Below, one piece after another: positions 41,757-51,667 of a stretch of 64,000 bases of DNA. The notes under the pieces are model-generated. The model saw only the letters and a list, made by a program, of their open reading frames with translations, did not search any database and was not told the DNA's origin. The stretch lies in NCBI GenBank assembly GCA_037447655.1, contig JBBHKE010003190.1, positions 613,424 through 677,423 on the forward strand. The letters are read 5' to 3'. The stretch is from Zygnema cylindricum. Its lineage: Eukaryota > Streptophyta > Zygnematophyceae > Zygnematales > Zygnemataceae. The position numbers and the translations under genes were made by a program. Numbering within the stretch: the stretch's first letter is position 1; each line of letters opens with the position of its first letter.

Positions 41757-43554
41757 AAATCTCTTCCCCCCCCCATGAGGGCACTTTAGCCGGTCCCCAA
41801 ATATCTGTGTGTACTAGATCTAGAATTTTTTCTCCCTTATAGGTGGCTGACTTAGGAAAGGGTAATCTGTGTGCTTTACCTTGAGCACATCCACTACAAT
41901 CACTTATATCATCACTCTCACTGAACTGAATCCCTTCCACCACTCCCATCTTTTTCATCTCTCTTAACTTATCTAGATTCACATGCCCAAGCCTCTTATG
42001 CCACATCATAATATCATGTACACCAGCATAATAAAGTTTCTTCTTTTCATTACTTAAGATCAGCCTAAACATCCCATGGCTACCTTTCTCAGCAATGAAA
42101 TAGACATCATCCTCAAAACTAGCAGTAAAGACTCCTTCCCTAGTGTTAGTAAAAAAACCCTTATCATCTAATACTGATGTAGAGATAAGATTTTTGTTCA
42201 GCTCCGGAATAAACAATAGATCGGAGAATGTTAATATGGATGCCTTTCCTTCTACTAACACTTTTAGATCTACCGATCCTACAAGAGTAGTGGTGACTAT
42301 CCTCCCATCCCCGTACTCTATCTCTACGGTGGGAATCTTTCTTATCTTAGTGAACAGGTGTCTATCCTTACACATGTGCATGGAGGCACCTGAATCTACA
42401 ATCCAGCCTGCTTCACCTTTCAATCCACCGTAGACACATTTCTGCCTTCGTGGAATTTCGACCTCATTTTTCGCCTCCAACTCCTCATCCAAAAGGAGCT
42501 CATCGTCCTCTTCCTCGGATTCAGCCTCAAGTACCTGTGTGACAAGGGCCTTTTTCTTTCCTCTCGCGGTGCCACTGGTCTGCCCTTCCTTTAACCGAAG
42601 CTCGGTTAGCTTAGTGCACTCTGCCATATAGTGCCCCGGTTTCTTACAAAAGTGACATAGTCCTTTGGGAGCCCTTGGTTCGAACTCATCAGCCTGTTTT
42701 TTCTGCTCCCTACCCCCATAGTTTCCGACCGGTTTTCGTGAATCCCTGATCCTCCAATCAGTCGCTGTTGCCAAGGCTTGGCCACTCTTTCCTCCCCTTC
42801 GGATCTCAATTGTATTCTCTTGAACGAGAATCATCCCTACCACTGAGTTCCATATCCACCTTGAGTCAGGCAAGTCATGCACACGGTAAACTATGTTCAC
42901 GAACTCATCAGGTAACTTCATCAGTAAACAGTTAACCTTTTCTTTTTCACTAAAATCTTTTCCCGCACTCTGTAGCTCCATGAAGAGTGTAGCAAGCTCA
43001 TTGCAAAAATCCAACATATTTCCCCCTTTGTATACATACTCCTTAACTTTCTGATCAGCCAACTGTTGTTGCTGAATCGTACCACTTCGGTACATCTCTA
43101 TGAGAGCCATCCAAAGATCGGATGCTCTTTCTACCTGCAAATGAGGACATGCAAGTCCTTGAGTGAGATGGCGTAGGATGAAGTGCTTTGCCGCCATATT
43201 GTTGAAGTCCCAGGTTTCAGTATCATTCTCCTCATTCCTCGGAATAGGTGACATGAATGTCGAACCAGTTCCTATTGGTGTGGTCGTCTCCTTCTCCTTT
43301 CCTTTGTCCACCACCTCTCCTTCTTTTGTTTCCTCCGTTGAAGGTGGGTCCTCTTTCCTGGTGAATCTGGTTCCTCCAAACCCTGGAGGAATTCCAAGAC
43401 ATGATGGACGCCCCAACCGTCCACTCACTATCCCCCAAAACCTTTTTTCGCATAGAGCTCCTATCATCATACTTTCCCAGTATATGAAGCCAGTTCCATT
43501 GAAGATTGGTACCCTAGAGGGTGGGCCTATAACCTGAAACTCTGAGACCTCCAT
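41740..43554 (-). CDS. Copia1 gag, protease and integrase N part
   Basis: 604 residues. The ATG at 43554 lies 20 nt inside the 5' LTR, and the frame reads through the primer-binding site (MEVSEFQVIGPPS). The gag_UBN2-like part has MAAKHFILRHLTQG and ERASDLWMALIEMY. The CCHC knuckle is CHFCKKPGHYMAEC, the protease AGWIVDSGASMHMC (DSG), the integrase HHCC WHKRLGH with CSGCAQGK, and the first core Asp VHTDIWGPA. The frame ends 16 nt past the next start after the G run. Related gags give capsid, NC and protease. Confidence 0.93.
   Translation of the reverse strand: MEVSEFQVIGPPSRVPIFNGTGFIYWESMMIGALCEKRFWGIVSGRLGRPSCLGIPPGFGGTRFTRKEDPPSTEETKEGEVVDKGKEKETTTPIGTGSTFMSPIPRNEENDTETWDFNNMAAKHFILRHLTQGLACPHLQVERASDLWMALIEMYRSGTIQQQQLADQKVKEYVYKGGNMLDFCNELATLFMELQSAGKDFSEKEKVNCLLMKLPDEFVNIVYRVHDLPDSRWIWNSVVGMILVQENTIEIRRGGKSGQALATATDWRIRDSRKPVGNYGGREQKKQADEFEPRAPKGLCHFCKKPGHYMAECTKLTELRLKEGQTSGTARGKKKALVTQVLEAESEEEDDELLLDEELEAKNEVEIPRRQKCVYGGLKGEAGWIVDSGASMHMCKDRHLFTKIRKIPTVEIEYGDGRIVTTTLVGSVDLKVLVEGKASILTFSDLLFIPELNKNLISTSVLDDKGFFTNTREGVFTASFEDDVYFIAEKGSHGMFRLILSNEKKKLYYAGVHDIMMWHKRLGHVNLDKLREMKKMGVVEGIQFSESDDISDCSGCAQGKAHRLPFPKSATYKGEKILDLVHTDIWGPAKVPSWGGEEIYDDYN
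43521..43534 (-). other. Copia1 primer-binding site (half initiator tRNA-Met)
   Basis: The plus strand here (GTGGGCCTATAACC) equals 13 of 14 bases of the anticodon-arm region of plant initiator tRNA-Met (GTGGGCCCATAACC, recalled), so the element RNA can pair with it. It is directly next to the 5' LTR. Priming from an internal tRNA fragment is known for Drosophila copia and Ty5-type elements. Confidence 0.72.
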
Positions 43555-44582
43555 AATTCCTCAGAGTAGACAGCTTCCTAGAAGCCTCTAGGATAATCCT
43601 GACCCCTTTATGTTCCAGCAAAAATAACTGCCACCCTGGCAGACAAAAACCCTGACCACCTCCACCCTTGTAAAGCCAAGACTCCCTTGAGTCGGTAGCA
43701 AAAAGAATCTCTGAATTTGCTCCCCTGAGCAGTAAGTTATGGAGGGTCAAAGTTGACCTTTTGTACAGAAGCTCTCTGGGAGAGGGGGTCCTATCTTCTA
43801 ATTTTTCTAAGTCCTATCTCTCTCACAAACTCTATCTACTGATGTACGGAACCAATCAGAATTGAGTTCCGTACGCAAAAATACAGCTTCCGGTGTACTT
43901 TAGGTACGGACATTGTACGACATGGCCAAAATGTCGACACATGTCAAATCCGGATTCGGTGCCATAATCTCCGGAGATTCCACAATCCAACGGAATTTCG
44001 CCACGCGTCATCCGATGTGGCGATGGCCACAAACCGCCGAAATCTTCCTCCGCGATCTCGGCGCTAATCCCGGCCGTCCGATTAAATTCGGCTTTAATCG
44101 TAGCCGTAATAAATACATGCGCGGTATTTGTTTCATTTACGAAACAAATGCGCGGTACTGATTTTTGTCCGTACCGTAAGTCGTACATTATATATTACTG
44201 GATCTATGTATCCCGTAATTCATTTCAGTTAAATGGTTTATCGCACGTATACATATTTAAATAATATTAAACTATATGCTACGTAACACTACCGCTAGAC
44301 TTAACGGCTAAGGCTACCGGCTATTTCCTGTCTGCCGGCCGGTAGGTACAAGGATCAAATCCTGCCGCCGGCACATATCTGTTAATTAAATAAATAAACC
44401 CTAATATAAAATTCCCGTAAACCTCAGGATAGCCAAGGTAGCCATGGCTCTAGCTTCCTCTCCATTTTCTCAGTGACTGCGACAAGTTTGAGAGTTGGAG
44501 AGAGAAGTTAGAGATAGACTGCCTCGACTTCTATATTTCTTTTCAGACCTAGAAAATACTAATAAAACTATTAGTTTCTACA
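43535..44582 (-). repeat. Copia1 5' LTR
   Basis: 1048 bp, TGAAACTCTGAG to TTTCTACA on the plus strand. Same internal features as the 3' LTR: palindrome 44118-44160, tRNA-like unit 44286-44382, hairpin 44437-44522. The gag ATG is at its element-sense end. Confidence 0.95.
44286..44382 (+). other. tRNA-like unit in copia1 5' LTR
   Basis: Copy of 38886-38982. The T run after the B box is interrupted (TCTGTT instead of TCTTTT). Confidence 0.5.
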
Positions 44583-44587
44583 AATTG

Positions 44588-45747
44588 TGCAAACTTGCTC
44601 CTCATGCGATCGCGTTAAGGCAGCTTTTGACAAAAAGGGCTGGACTGAGCTTCACTCACTGCCTATCCGAGGGATGTTTTATCGGTGGTCGTTGGATCTT
44701 TTGGGACCCCTTCCGACCAGTAGGCGGGGGAACCGCTTTGTGTTGGTTATGATAGAACATTTTTCCAAGTGGATCGAGTTGGTGGTTTTGCCCCGGAAGG
44801 AGTCTAAGGCAATTGCCGATGCCTTTTTGCAACGGGTGCTGGCCCAATTCGGAGCGCCGGCGGAAGTTATGACTGACCAAGTCTCCGAATTTGCCGGAGA
44901 ATTTTCCAACCTCTTGGAAAAATGCTTGGTCGACCATCGGCTAACCAGCCGTGACCACCCTCAAGCCGACGGTTTAGCCGAAAGGTGCGTACAGACAGTG
45001 AAGCGGTCACTACAAAAATATGCCGTGGAAGAAGATTTGGGGGAGTGGGACAGAAAAGTACCTTGGATTGCTATGGGTTACAGATTTATCAGGCAGGCTT
45101 CTCTCCACTCTTATAGCTCTTATTTCATTCTATTTGGACGACATCCCATCTTGCCCGAAGCTGCATCGGCCCAATCGGTGGTCCTACCGGAGATGGATGA
45201 CAAGGGGACAGTCGAAAAACTGATCGCCGACAGGGCCAAGGTATTCCACCGAGAGATTCCTCTCGCCATGGGCAATTTGCAGGCGGCTCAACACCGAGAT
45301 CAATTGTGGTATTCTCAGCGCCGGAGTGGGAATTATGTGCTTCGGCACCGACGATTTATGCCGGGAGACTTTGTATATCGAATGCAACAGAAGAAGGACA
45401 CGCTGGATATTTCTGCCGGGAGGGTAATATTGAAAGTGGTCGAGGTGTCCAACAAAGGGGTTCTTACATTGGAGGGGAAAGATGGTCGACGAATTAAAGA
45501 GAATCAGATCAATGTGGCCTCCTGCCATGTTCGGGGATTGGAAGACGAACCAACTTTCCACTTAACTTACTGTGCCGATCCTCCCTCCTGTTCCTCAGCT
45601 TGCAACCAGTCTTCCCAGCTGCACCACCTATTGGTTTGCAATCAGTGTAGTCAATGTTGGCATTCAGCCTATCTCCCCCCCTCTTGGGAGCCACACCATA
45701 TACCCTCCAGCATCTGGTTCTTCGGGAACTGCGAATGGAGTGGGTAA
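44588..45747 (+). pseudogene. Gypsy integrase core, C-terminal domain and PHD finger (B, 3' part)
   Basis: Open for 386 residues after copia1 and its duplication. HHCC second half TCSSCDRVK, catalytic Asp RWSLDLLGPLP, Asp MTDQVSEFAG (usual Gly replaced by Val) and Glu HPQADGLAERC. The C-terminal domain has SQRRSGNYVLRHRRFMPGDF. The PHD-like tail is CSSAC, CNQC, CWH and a final GNC; two ligand positions are changed (SAY for SAC, WFFGNC for WFCGNC). It ends at TAA (45745-45747). The long open frame suggests B was recently functional here. Confidence 0.87.
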
Positions 45748-45776
45748 TTGTTTTCATATCTTAGTCACGGTTGACT

Positions 45777-45787
45777 AAGAGGGGGGG
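45777..45787 (+). other. Polypurine tract of gypsy B
   Basis: AAGAGGGGGGG just before the B repeat. Confidence 0.65.
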
Positions 45788-46074
45788 AAATTGGGGATAT
45801 TGGCCCAATTGCCGAGACCCTAATTCCTTCCCCCGGTCAAGGGGGGGAGGAAGGAGGAGGGGATAACTTTCACCTTCCCCTTTGCCCTCATCCCCATTCC
45901 CTGCTCATGCCTCTCTCCTATTTTTGCATGCATATCCATGGGAGGGATGCGGGCAGCAGTGGGCATGATCAATATTTTGGGAAGCCCTCGCATTCCGGGT
46001 TTATTTGCAGGACTCCAATGCTGACGACTCTAGGCTGTGGGCCCTTCCCTCACGTTAATCATGCACGCTCGACA
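45788..46074 (+). repeat. B terminal repeat of gypsy B
   Basis: 287 bp ending GCTCGACA, matching the B repeats of G1 and G2. Next to TTCA (46075-46078). Confidence 0.85.
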
Positions 46075-46713
46075 TTCAACCCACAAGCGTTTTGCTATCT
46101 TTTTATCATTTAGCATACATCTTGCACTATCACCAAGTGTTCTATTTAACCTTTCAACCACTCCATTTGTTTCGGGTTATTTGGAAGAGTTTTTGGGTGT
46201 TGAACTCCTTCTGTTTTCAAATATTTCTTAAACTGATTTGAGGTATATTCTTCTCCATTATCACTTCTTATTCTCTTTATAGGGGTTCCGTGTAATTTTT
46301 CACTCTATGCGTTATAGTCTATAAATCGATTTGCAACCTCAAATTTATGTGTAATAAAGTGTACTCTAGAATATGTGGACCAATCATCTGTAATAGCCAA
46401 CTTATATCTTTTCCATCCAGGTGATGGAACTCTAGCTGGCCCCCATATGTGAGTGTGAACTAAGTCTATTACATTTTCTCCCCTATAAGTGGCATATTTA
46501 GGAAAAGGTAGTTTGTGTATATTTTCTTGGGCATATTAGATATAATCACCAAGAATTTCATCATCCCCAAACTTCATTCCCTCTATCACTCCTTTCCTTT
46601 TCATTTCCTTTAATCTTTCTAAATTTACATGCCCAAGTCTTTTATGCCATATTATCATTTCATTTGCAAAAGCTTACAAAAGCCCTTTCTTTCCATTACT
46701 CAAGCTCTGTCTA

Positions 46714-47060
46714 AACATTCCCTAACTTCCCTTCACAACTGTAAAATAGACAATATTATCAAAGCTAGTTGTAAAGACTCCCTTTTTGGTGTTTGTCTCA
46801 AAACCTTTATGATCTAGTGCAAAGGTGGATATTAGATTTTTCTTAAACGGAGGTATGTAGAGGACATCTATAGGTGGATAATAGATTTTTGTTAAACGAA
46901 CATTCCCTGACTTCCCTTCACAACTGTAAAATAGACAATACTATCAAAGCTAGCTGTAAAGACTCCCTTTTTGGTGTTTTTCTCAAAACCTTTATGATCC
47001 TGTACAAAGGTAGATATTAGATTTTTCTTAAACGGAGGTATATAGAGGACATCTATAGAC
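46714..47060. repeat. 185-bp tandem duplication in copia2
   Basis: AACATTCCC at 46714 and again at 46899. The two units share long identical stretches (for example AAGACTCCCTTTTTGGTGTTT). Confidence 0.85.
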
Positions 47061-48361
47061 ACTTATCCCTCTACTTGAACTTTTAGATATCAAGATCTCA
47101 CTAAGTTAGTGGTCACAACTCTCCCATCCCCATACTCTATCTCAACTAATAGGATCTTCTTAAGTTTGGCAAATTATCTCTTCTCTTTGCACATATGCAT
47201 GAAAGCACTAGAATCTATAATCTAACCATCTTGGTGAGACTCTTTCATACCTCCGAAGGCATATTTTTGCCTTATTGGAATCTTAGATTTTGTCTCTTTT
47301 TTCTCCAATTGTTCGTTTAGGAGAATATCTCCGACGTCCTCATCGAGCTCCTCCATCTCATCCTCTTGCACTTGTGTTGCTCCAAGAGTCTTCTTATTTC
47401 CTTAGGGGTTTAAATTTCCTAGACCATCTTTCTTTCATAGCTATGCGAATCGGTTGCAGTTAGCCATATAATGTCCATGTTTTTTGCAGAAATGACAAAC
47501 TCTTTTGGGAGGACCCTTTGCAGATCAATCAGTCTGAGCCCCACGGTCTCCTCCCCCGAAATTTTTGTATGGTTTCTTGGAGTCCGAGTTCCTTGAATCT
47601 TCCCCTACTACAAAGGCTTGAATACCTTTCCCTCCCCTCCGGATCTCCATTATTTTCTCACGTACTAGGATCATTCGTACAACTGAGTTCCAGATTTATT
47701 GGTCATGTGGCAGATCCTGAACTTTGTTCACAATATTCTCATACTCGTCTGACAGTTTAATTATCAGAGTATTCACCTTCTCCTTCTCAATTTCCTCCTT
47801 TCGTGCACTTTCAAGCTCTATTAACAGCCCAACCACGTCATTTCAAAAGTCTAACATATTTCCTCCTTTATACCCATAAGCTTTAAGCTTTTGATATGCT
47901 CCTAAATGGTTCCATTTATGTATATTTTGACAAGAGTGTCCCAAAGATCCGTTGATCTAGTGACATTGAGGAGGGGGGGTGCAATTTGTTAAGTGATATG
48001 TTGGAGATTGAAATGTTTTGCAACCGTATTTCTTAGTCTTAAGTGTTACCATCATTTTCTTCTGTTTTTTGTTGGGTTGATGTAAACATAGGTGTTGTAG
48101 CTATTTGTGTAGACTTCTCTTTTACTTTTTCTACGACGACAATTTCCCCATCATCATCTTTCTCCTCCCTGGTTACTTTAGTTGTTCTTCATCATTCTGG
48201 AAAACGAATTCCTCCAAAACTTGGTGGCATTCCTAATCCTGATGACGGACGCCTCACATGTCCACATACAATCCCCCATAAGTGTTTCTTGAACAGAGCT
48301 CTTGGCATCATTGTCTTCCAGTAGATGAACCTTCTTCCACCGAAAATTGGCATCCTAGAAG

Positions 48362-48375
48362 GTGGGCATATAACT
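48362..48375 (-). other. Copia2 primer-binding site
   Basis: GTGGGCATATAACT, matching 11 of 14 bases of the same initiator tRNA-Met anticodon region as copia1. Directly next to the LTR start at 48376. Confidence 0.6.
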
Positions 48376-49070
48376 TGTAACACTATGGCTTCCATTAGCA
48401 CTTGATGTTTGCAGCTTACTACTAGCCTCTAAGATAATATTTTCCCTTTTCTATTCCTTGCTGAATAAGTGCCACCCTGACACACAAATATTTTGACCAC
48501 CCTCCCCCTTGTGTGGGCCCAACTCCCGTGAGCCGAACGCAAAAATAATTGTTGAATTTGCTCCCATGAGCACTTTATTATTGTTGGCCAAAGGTGGACT
48601 ATTTATACCGAAAGTCTCTTAGAGAGAGGCGCCTCAAAAAACACTAAGTCCCTAATGTTCCTACTCATAGCTACCTACTACTAAACCGTAGACCAATAAG
48701 ATGACTGTACAGTTCAATAAGGTACACTGGTCGATGTACTTCTTGTACGGTCATTGTACAGTATGGCCTTCCACGTGACCAGTGTTTGCTCGGGAGCCAC
48801 GGTTCCACCTCCCATCTTCTCCGGTGTCCAAATATATGGTGCCACGTGGCATCGCGTGAGGTTGTCTCCAAAAACCGCCTAAATTCCATTCCGGGTTGGA
48901 GGCTGCAATCACAACCGTTCGATCAATCTATTCAAGTGGTTCAATTTGCATCCGTGCATTCCATCGATTAACATGTGCGTCTTCGCCAAATTCTTTAGTT
49001 AAATGAATTAGCTGCCGCGTTAATGTTTAAATACGTATCACACCCTATATATTTAACAATTCTTCTACAA
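48376..49070 (-). repeat. Copia2 5' LTR, truncated
   Basis: Begins TGTAACACTATGG on the plus strand and follows the copia LTR pattern (TGTACTTCTTGTACGG, CTATATATTTAAC). It stops at about 49070 just before the place of the tRNA-like unit, where copia3 sequence begins. Confidence 0.8.
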
Positions 49071-49084
49071 TTGGGGGGATAAGG

Positions 49085-50637
49085 CGGACAAAGATGGATT
49101 AGAGCCATAAATGATGAGATGGCTTTTATCATGGAAGCAAATACTTGGGAACTAGCGGATTGCCCTCCAGACAGAAAAACCTATTGGGTGTAAATGGGTA
49201 TTTAAACTAAAACTGAACCCAAATAACACCATTGAGAGATATAAGGCTCGATTGGTAGCGAAGGGGTTCACCCAAAAGGAGGGGATTGACTATGAGGAGA
49301 CCTTTGCTCCAGTTGTTCGGTTCCCCTCAGTAAGGATTCTCGTCAGTGTGGGACCAGCGGAAGACATGGAAATTCACCAGATGGACATTAAGATTGCTTT
49401 TCTTAATGGTGAGTTAGAGGAGGAAATTTTTATGAGACAACCTGAGGGGTTCGTGGAAGAAGGAGAAGAGAGCAAAGTTTGTAGACTCATAAAGTCCTTA
49501 TATGGACTGAAGCAGGCTCCCTGAAAGTGGAATAAGAAACTAGATGAGTTTCTTAGAGGTCTGGGATATATCCGTATCAGCTCTCACCATTCTATCTATA
49601 TGTGTGAAGATGAGAATGGTGTAATTTTTATTACAATTTAGGTGGATGATTTGCTTCTGTTGAGTAAATCTTTGGAAAAAATCGATAAGTTAAAGAAAGA
49701 TCTTGGAAGCAGATTTGATATGAAGGATTTAGGGGAGGCAAGATATATTTTGGGGATTTAGATGGAGAGAGATAGGGGGAAAAAGATTATCAGACTCACT
49801 CAGAAGGAAGCAATAGGTAATATGCTTGAGAAATTCCAGATGGAAAATGCTAACAGTTGTACCACTCCCATGGACTTGAAAAAATAAGTGATGGGAGTGT
49901 AGTAGGAGGAGTGATGATCTTAGATGATCAGATGAGTCCAGAAGAGAGAGAATTTATAAAGTCTATCCCTTATAGACAGGTCATAGGAAGTTTAATCTAT
50001 TTTATGAATTGTACCAGACGGAACATAGCGGCAACAGTTGGTGTACTCAGTAGGAGTCTTAACGTTCCTAGGAAGAGAGACTCGGAGGCAGCCAAGAGAG
50101 TCATGAGATATCTGGTAGGAACCACAGAGTTATGGTTGCATTTAGGAGGGGAGCACACTGATATCACCACTTGGAGTGATGCCAGTTATGGGGATGCACC
50201 TATGAGAAGATGCACTTCAGGGTATGTGTTATATGTTATGGAAGGTGCATGTTGTTGTAGCAGTAAGCAACAAAAGGTGGTTGCTCAGTCCACTATGGAG
50301 GCTGAGTACACGGCCTCTTGTTCTGCTGTGAAAGAGTTGATGTGGGTCAAGTCCTTGCTGCAAGAACTGGGGTATATGATGGAGGGAGTGCATGAAGTGT
50401 TTTTTGATAATCAAACTGCCATTGCAATTGGAGCTAATCCAAAACATCATTTTAAGGCTAAACATATGGACATAAGATTAAGTTTTGTAAGAGAAAAAGT
50501 TGAGAAAAAATCGTGAATCTTGTATATAGATCTGATGAGGAAATGGTAGCTGATATGATGACAAAACCGGTGCCTTCTCCCAAGTTAAAATATTGCAAGG
50601 AAAAGAGTGGATTAAAACTGAAATTTAAATTAGACTA
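49085..50637 (+). pseudogene. Copia3 reverse transcriptase and RNase H
   Basis: 3' half of a copia pol close to copia1. MEANTWELADCPPDRK, then a frameshift to GCKWVFKLKLNPNNTIERYK. The RT palm catalytic block reads stop-VDDLLLLSKS (Tyr codon lost). A frameshift near 49886 is followed by an open RNase H frame to 50516 (TTWSDASYGDAPMRR, MEAEYTASCSAVKEL). Its 5' end abuts the truncated copia2 LTR, so gag and integrase are missing. Confidence 0.87.
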
Positions 50638-50651
50638 GAAAATAAGGGGAG
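50637..50651 (+). other. Polypurine tract of copia3
   Basis: AAAATAAGGGGAG directly before the LTR start TGTTGAAATTAG. Confidence 0.8.
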
Positions 50652-50731
50652 TGTTGAAATTAGTAGTTTTATTTGGTATTTTCTAGGTTTGAATTTAGTA
50701 CAAATAAGAAAAAAAAAAAAAAAAAACGAAC

Positions 50732-50812
50732 AGCCTACCTCCGCCTCCTCTCCCTTCCCACCATACTTGTCGTAGTCACTGAGGGATAGAGAGGGTGGCT
50801 GAGCCATGGCTG
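50732..50812. other. Conserved LTR hairpin (copia3)
   Basis: Arms CAGCCTACCTCCGCCTCC and GAGAGGGTGGCTGAG with their flanks; loop ACTTGTCGTAGTCACTGA, the reverse complement of the loop seen in minus-strand copies. Confidence 0.6.
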
Positions 50813-50861
50813 TCCTAGCTTAAGCAGGCAGGGCTAAAGAGTGACTTATGTCACTCGCAAC

Positions 50862-50950
50862 AAAAGGTTGAGTCGGCAGGATTCGAAACTCAGACCGGCA
50901 GAGCACAGCTTAGCCGTTAGCTCTAACCAATCTGTCATAGGAGTCCGTTG
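50862..50950 (-). other. tRNA-like unit in copia3 LTR
   Basis: Minus strand: GATTGGTTAGAGCTAACGG (A-box side), GAGTTTCGAATCCTG (B-box side), then CTCAACCTTTT. Antisense to copia3. Confidence 0.58.
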
Positions 50951-51667
50951 AGATACATTAGGTTTGATTATTATTTATACAATGTTACGTGTATGAATTC
51001 AATTAACGGAATTACAAACGGACGAACATGGAACCAAGTATTATATAGTGCGAATATTATCTCGCACGAAAACAAATGAATCGGACATTTGTTTTGACAG
51101 CGGACATTTAATATTGAATCTGATCCGATGGCGTACATCAATGCTGCGATAGCGGATTGGCCACTTTTGGCGTTTATGGACGTGGCGTGACGTGGCGCCA
51201 CGCGGAGGGATGACATTTGGTCGCAGGAATTCCTGCGAACATAAGGACAAGTGAAAAGTGGACACGCGTCCACTTAATGGCGTTGCCGTACATGGGCCGT
51301 ACAGAAAGTACATCAGCCATAGTACTTGTTTGTACCCTACAGTGATCTAATTCGTTCGTACTTTAATAGATAGGGGTTGTGAGAGGGATTTAGGACTTAG
51401 AAAATATTGGTAGATAGGAACCTCTCTCCCTTTAAGAGTTAGTATAAACTTGGCATTTTTGCTGACTCCTAACTTATCAGTTGGTTGGCCGTTTTCAGTG
51501 ACTCTTTTTGCTACAGACTCAGGGGAGTCCACGTTGCACAGAGGTGCAGTCAAATTGTCAGTGTGACTTTTTGGGCAGCAGTGGTTGTGGCTTGAAGTGG
51601 GTTAGTTAAATACTATCTAGAGGCTTCGTGTATTCTGTAGTCCAATGGAGGACACAGAATTGCAATA

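Larger units (their letters stand above)
38132..44582 (-). mobile_element. Ty1/copia element copia1, near-intact
   Basis: 6451 bp with LTRs of 1050 and 1048 bp that differ at about 20 positions by eye (roughly 98% identical), so this is a recent insertion. Flanked by AATTG (38127-38131, 44583-44587). Two long frames cover gag, protease, integrase, RT and RNase H. A 9-bp C run at the frame junction is the only visible lesion. Inserted in gypsy B integrase. Confidence 0.95.
28370..46074 (+). mobile_element. Ty3/gypsy element B (DNMT-bearing), interrupted by copia1
   Basis: Plus-strand member of the G1/G2 family with the most complete coding order: A repeat, gag, two knuckles, protease, methyltransferase, RT, RNase H, integrase (split by copia1 at 38132-44582), PHD, polypurine tract, B repeat. 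Ends TGTCAAGC and GCTCGACA, duplication TTCA. It has a single A and a single B, unlike G2. Scattered stops and frameshifts make it inactive, but the protease DTG, the motif IV PCQ of the DNMT and the RT YIDD are intact. Confidence 0.92.
46079..48401 (-). pseudogene. Copia2 gag, protease and integrase (decayed)
   Basis: Collinear with copia1. The gag start at 48401 (MLMEAIVLQVICPPSRMPIFGG; the conserved ATG is 48395) reads through the primer site. Downstream are a degenerate knuckle, a protease remnant with FMHMCKEKR, HHCC HKRLGHVNLERLKEMK and integrase RIRSDNGEEYTSNQFKK. Numerous stops. It ends at the gypsy B insertion and continues at 28369. A 185-bp tandem duplication lies inside. Confidence 0.82.
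50652..51664 (+). repeat. Copia3 3' LTR
   Basis: 1013 bp, TGTTGAAATTAG to ATGGAGGACACAGAATTGCA. It has the hairpin (50732-50812), a tRNA-like unit on the minus strand (50862-50950) and the ATG 20 nt from the end. Closest to the solo LTR at 18450-19493. Confidence 0.88.
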
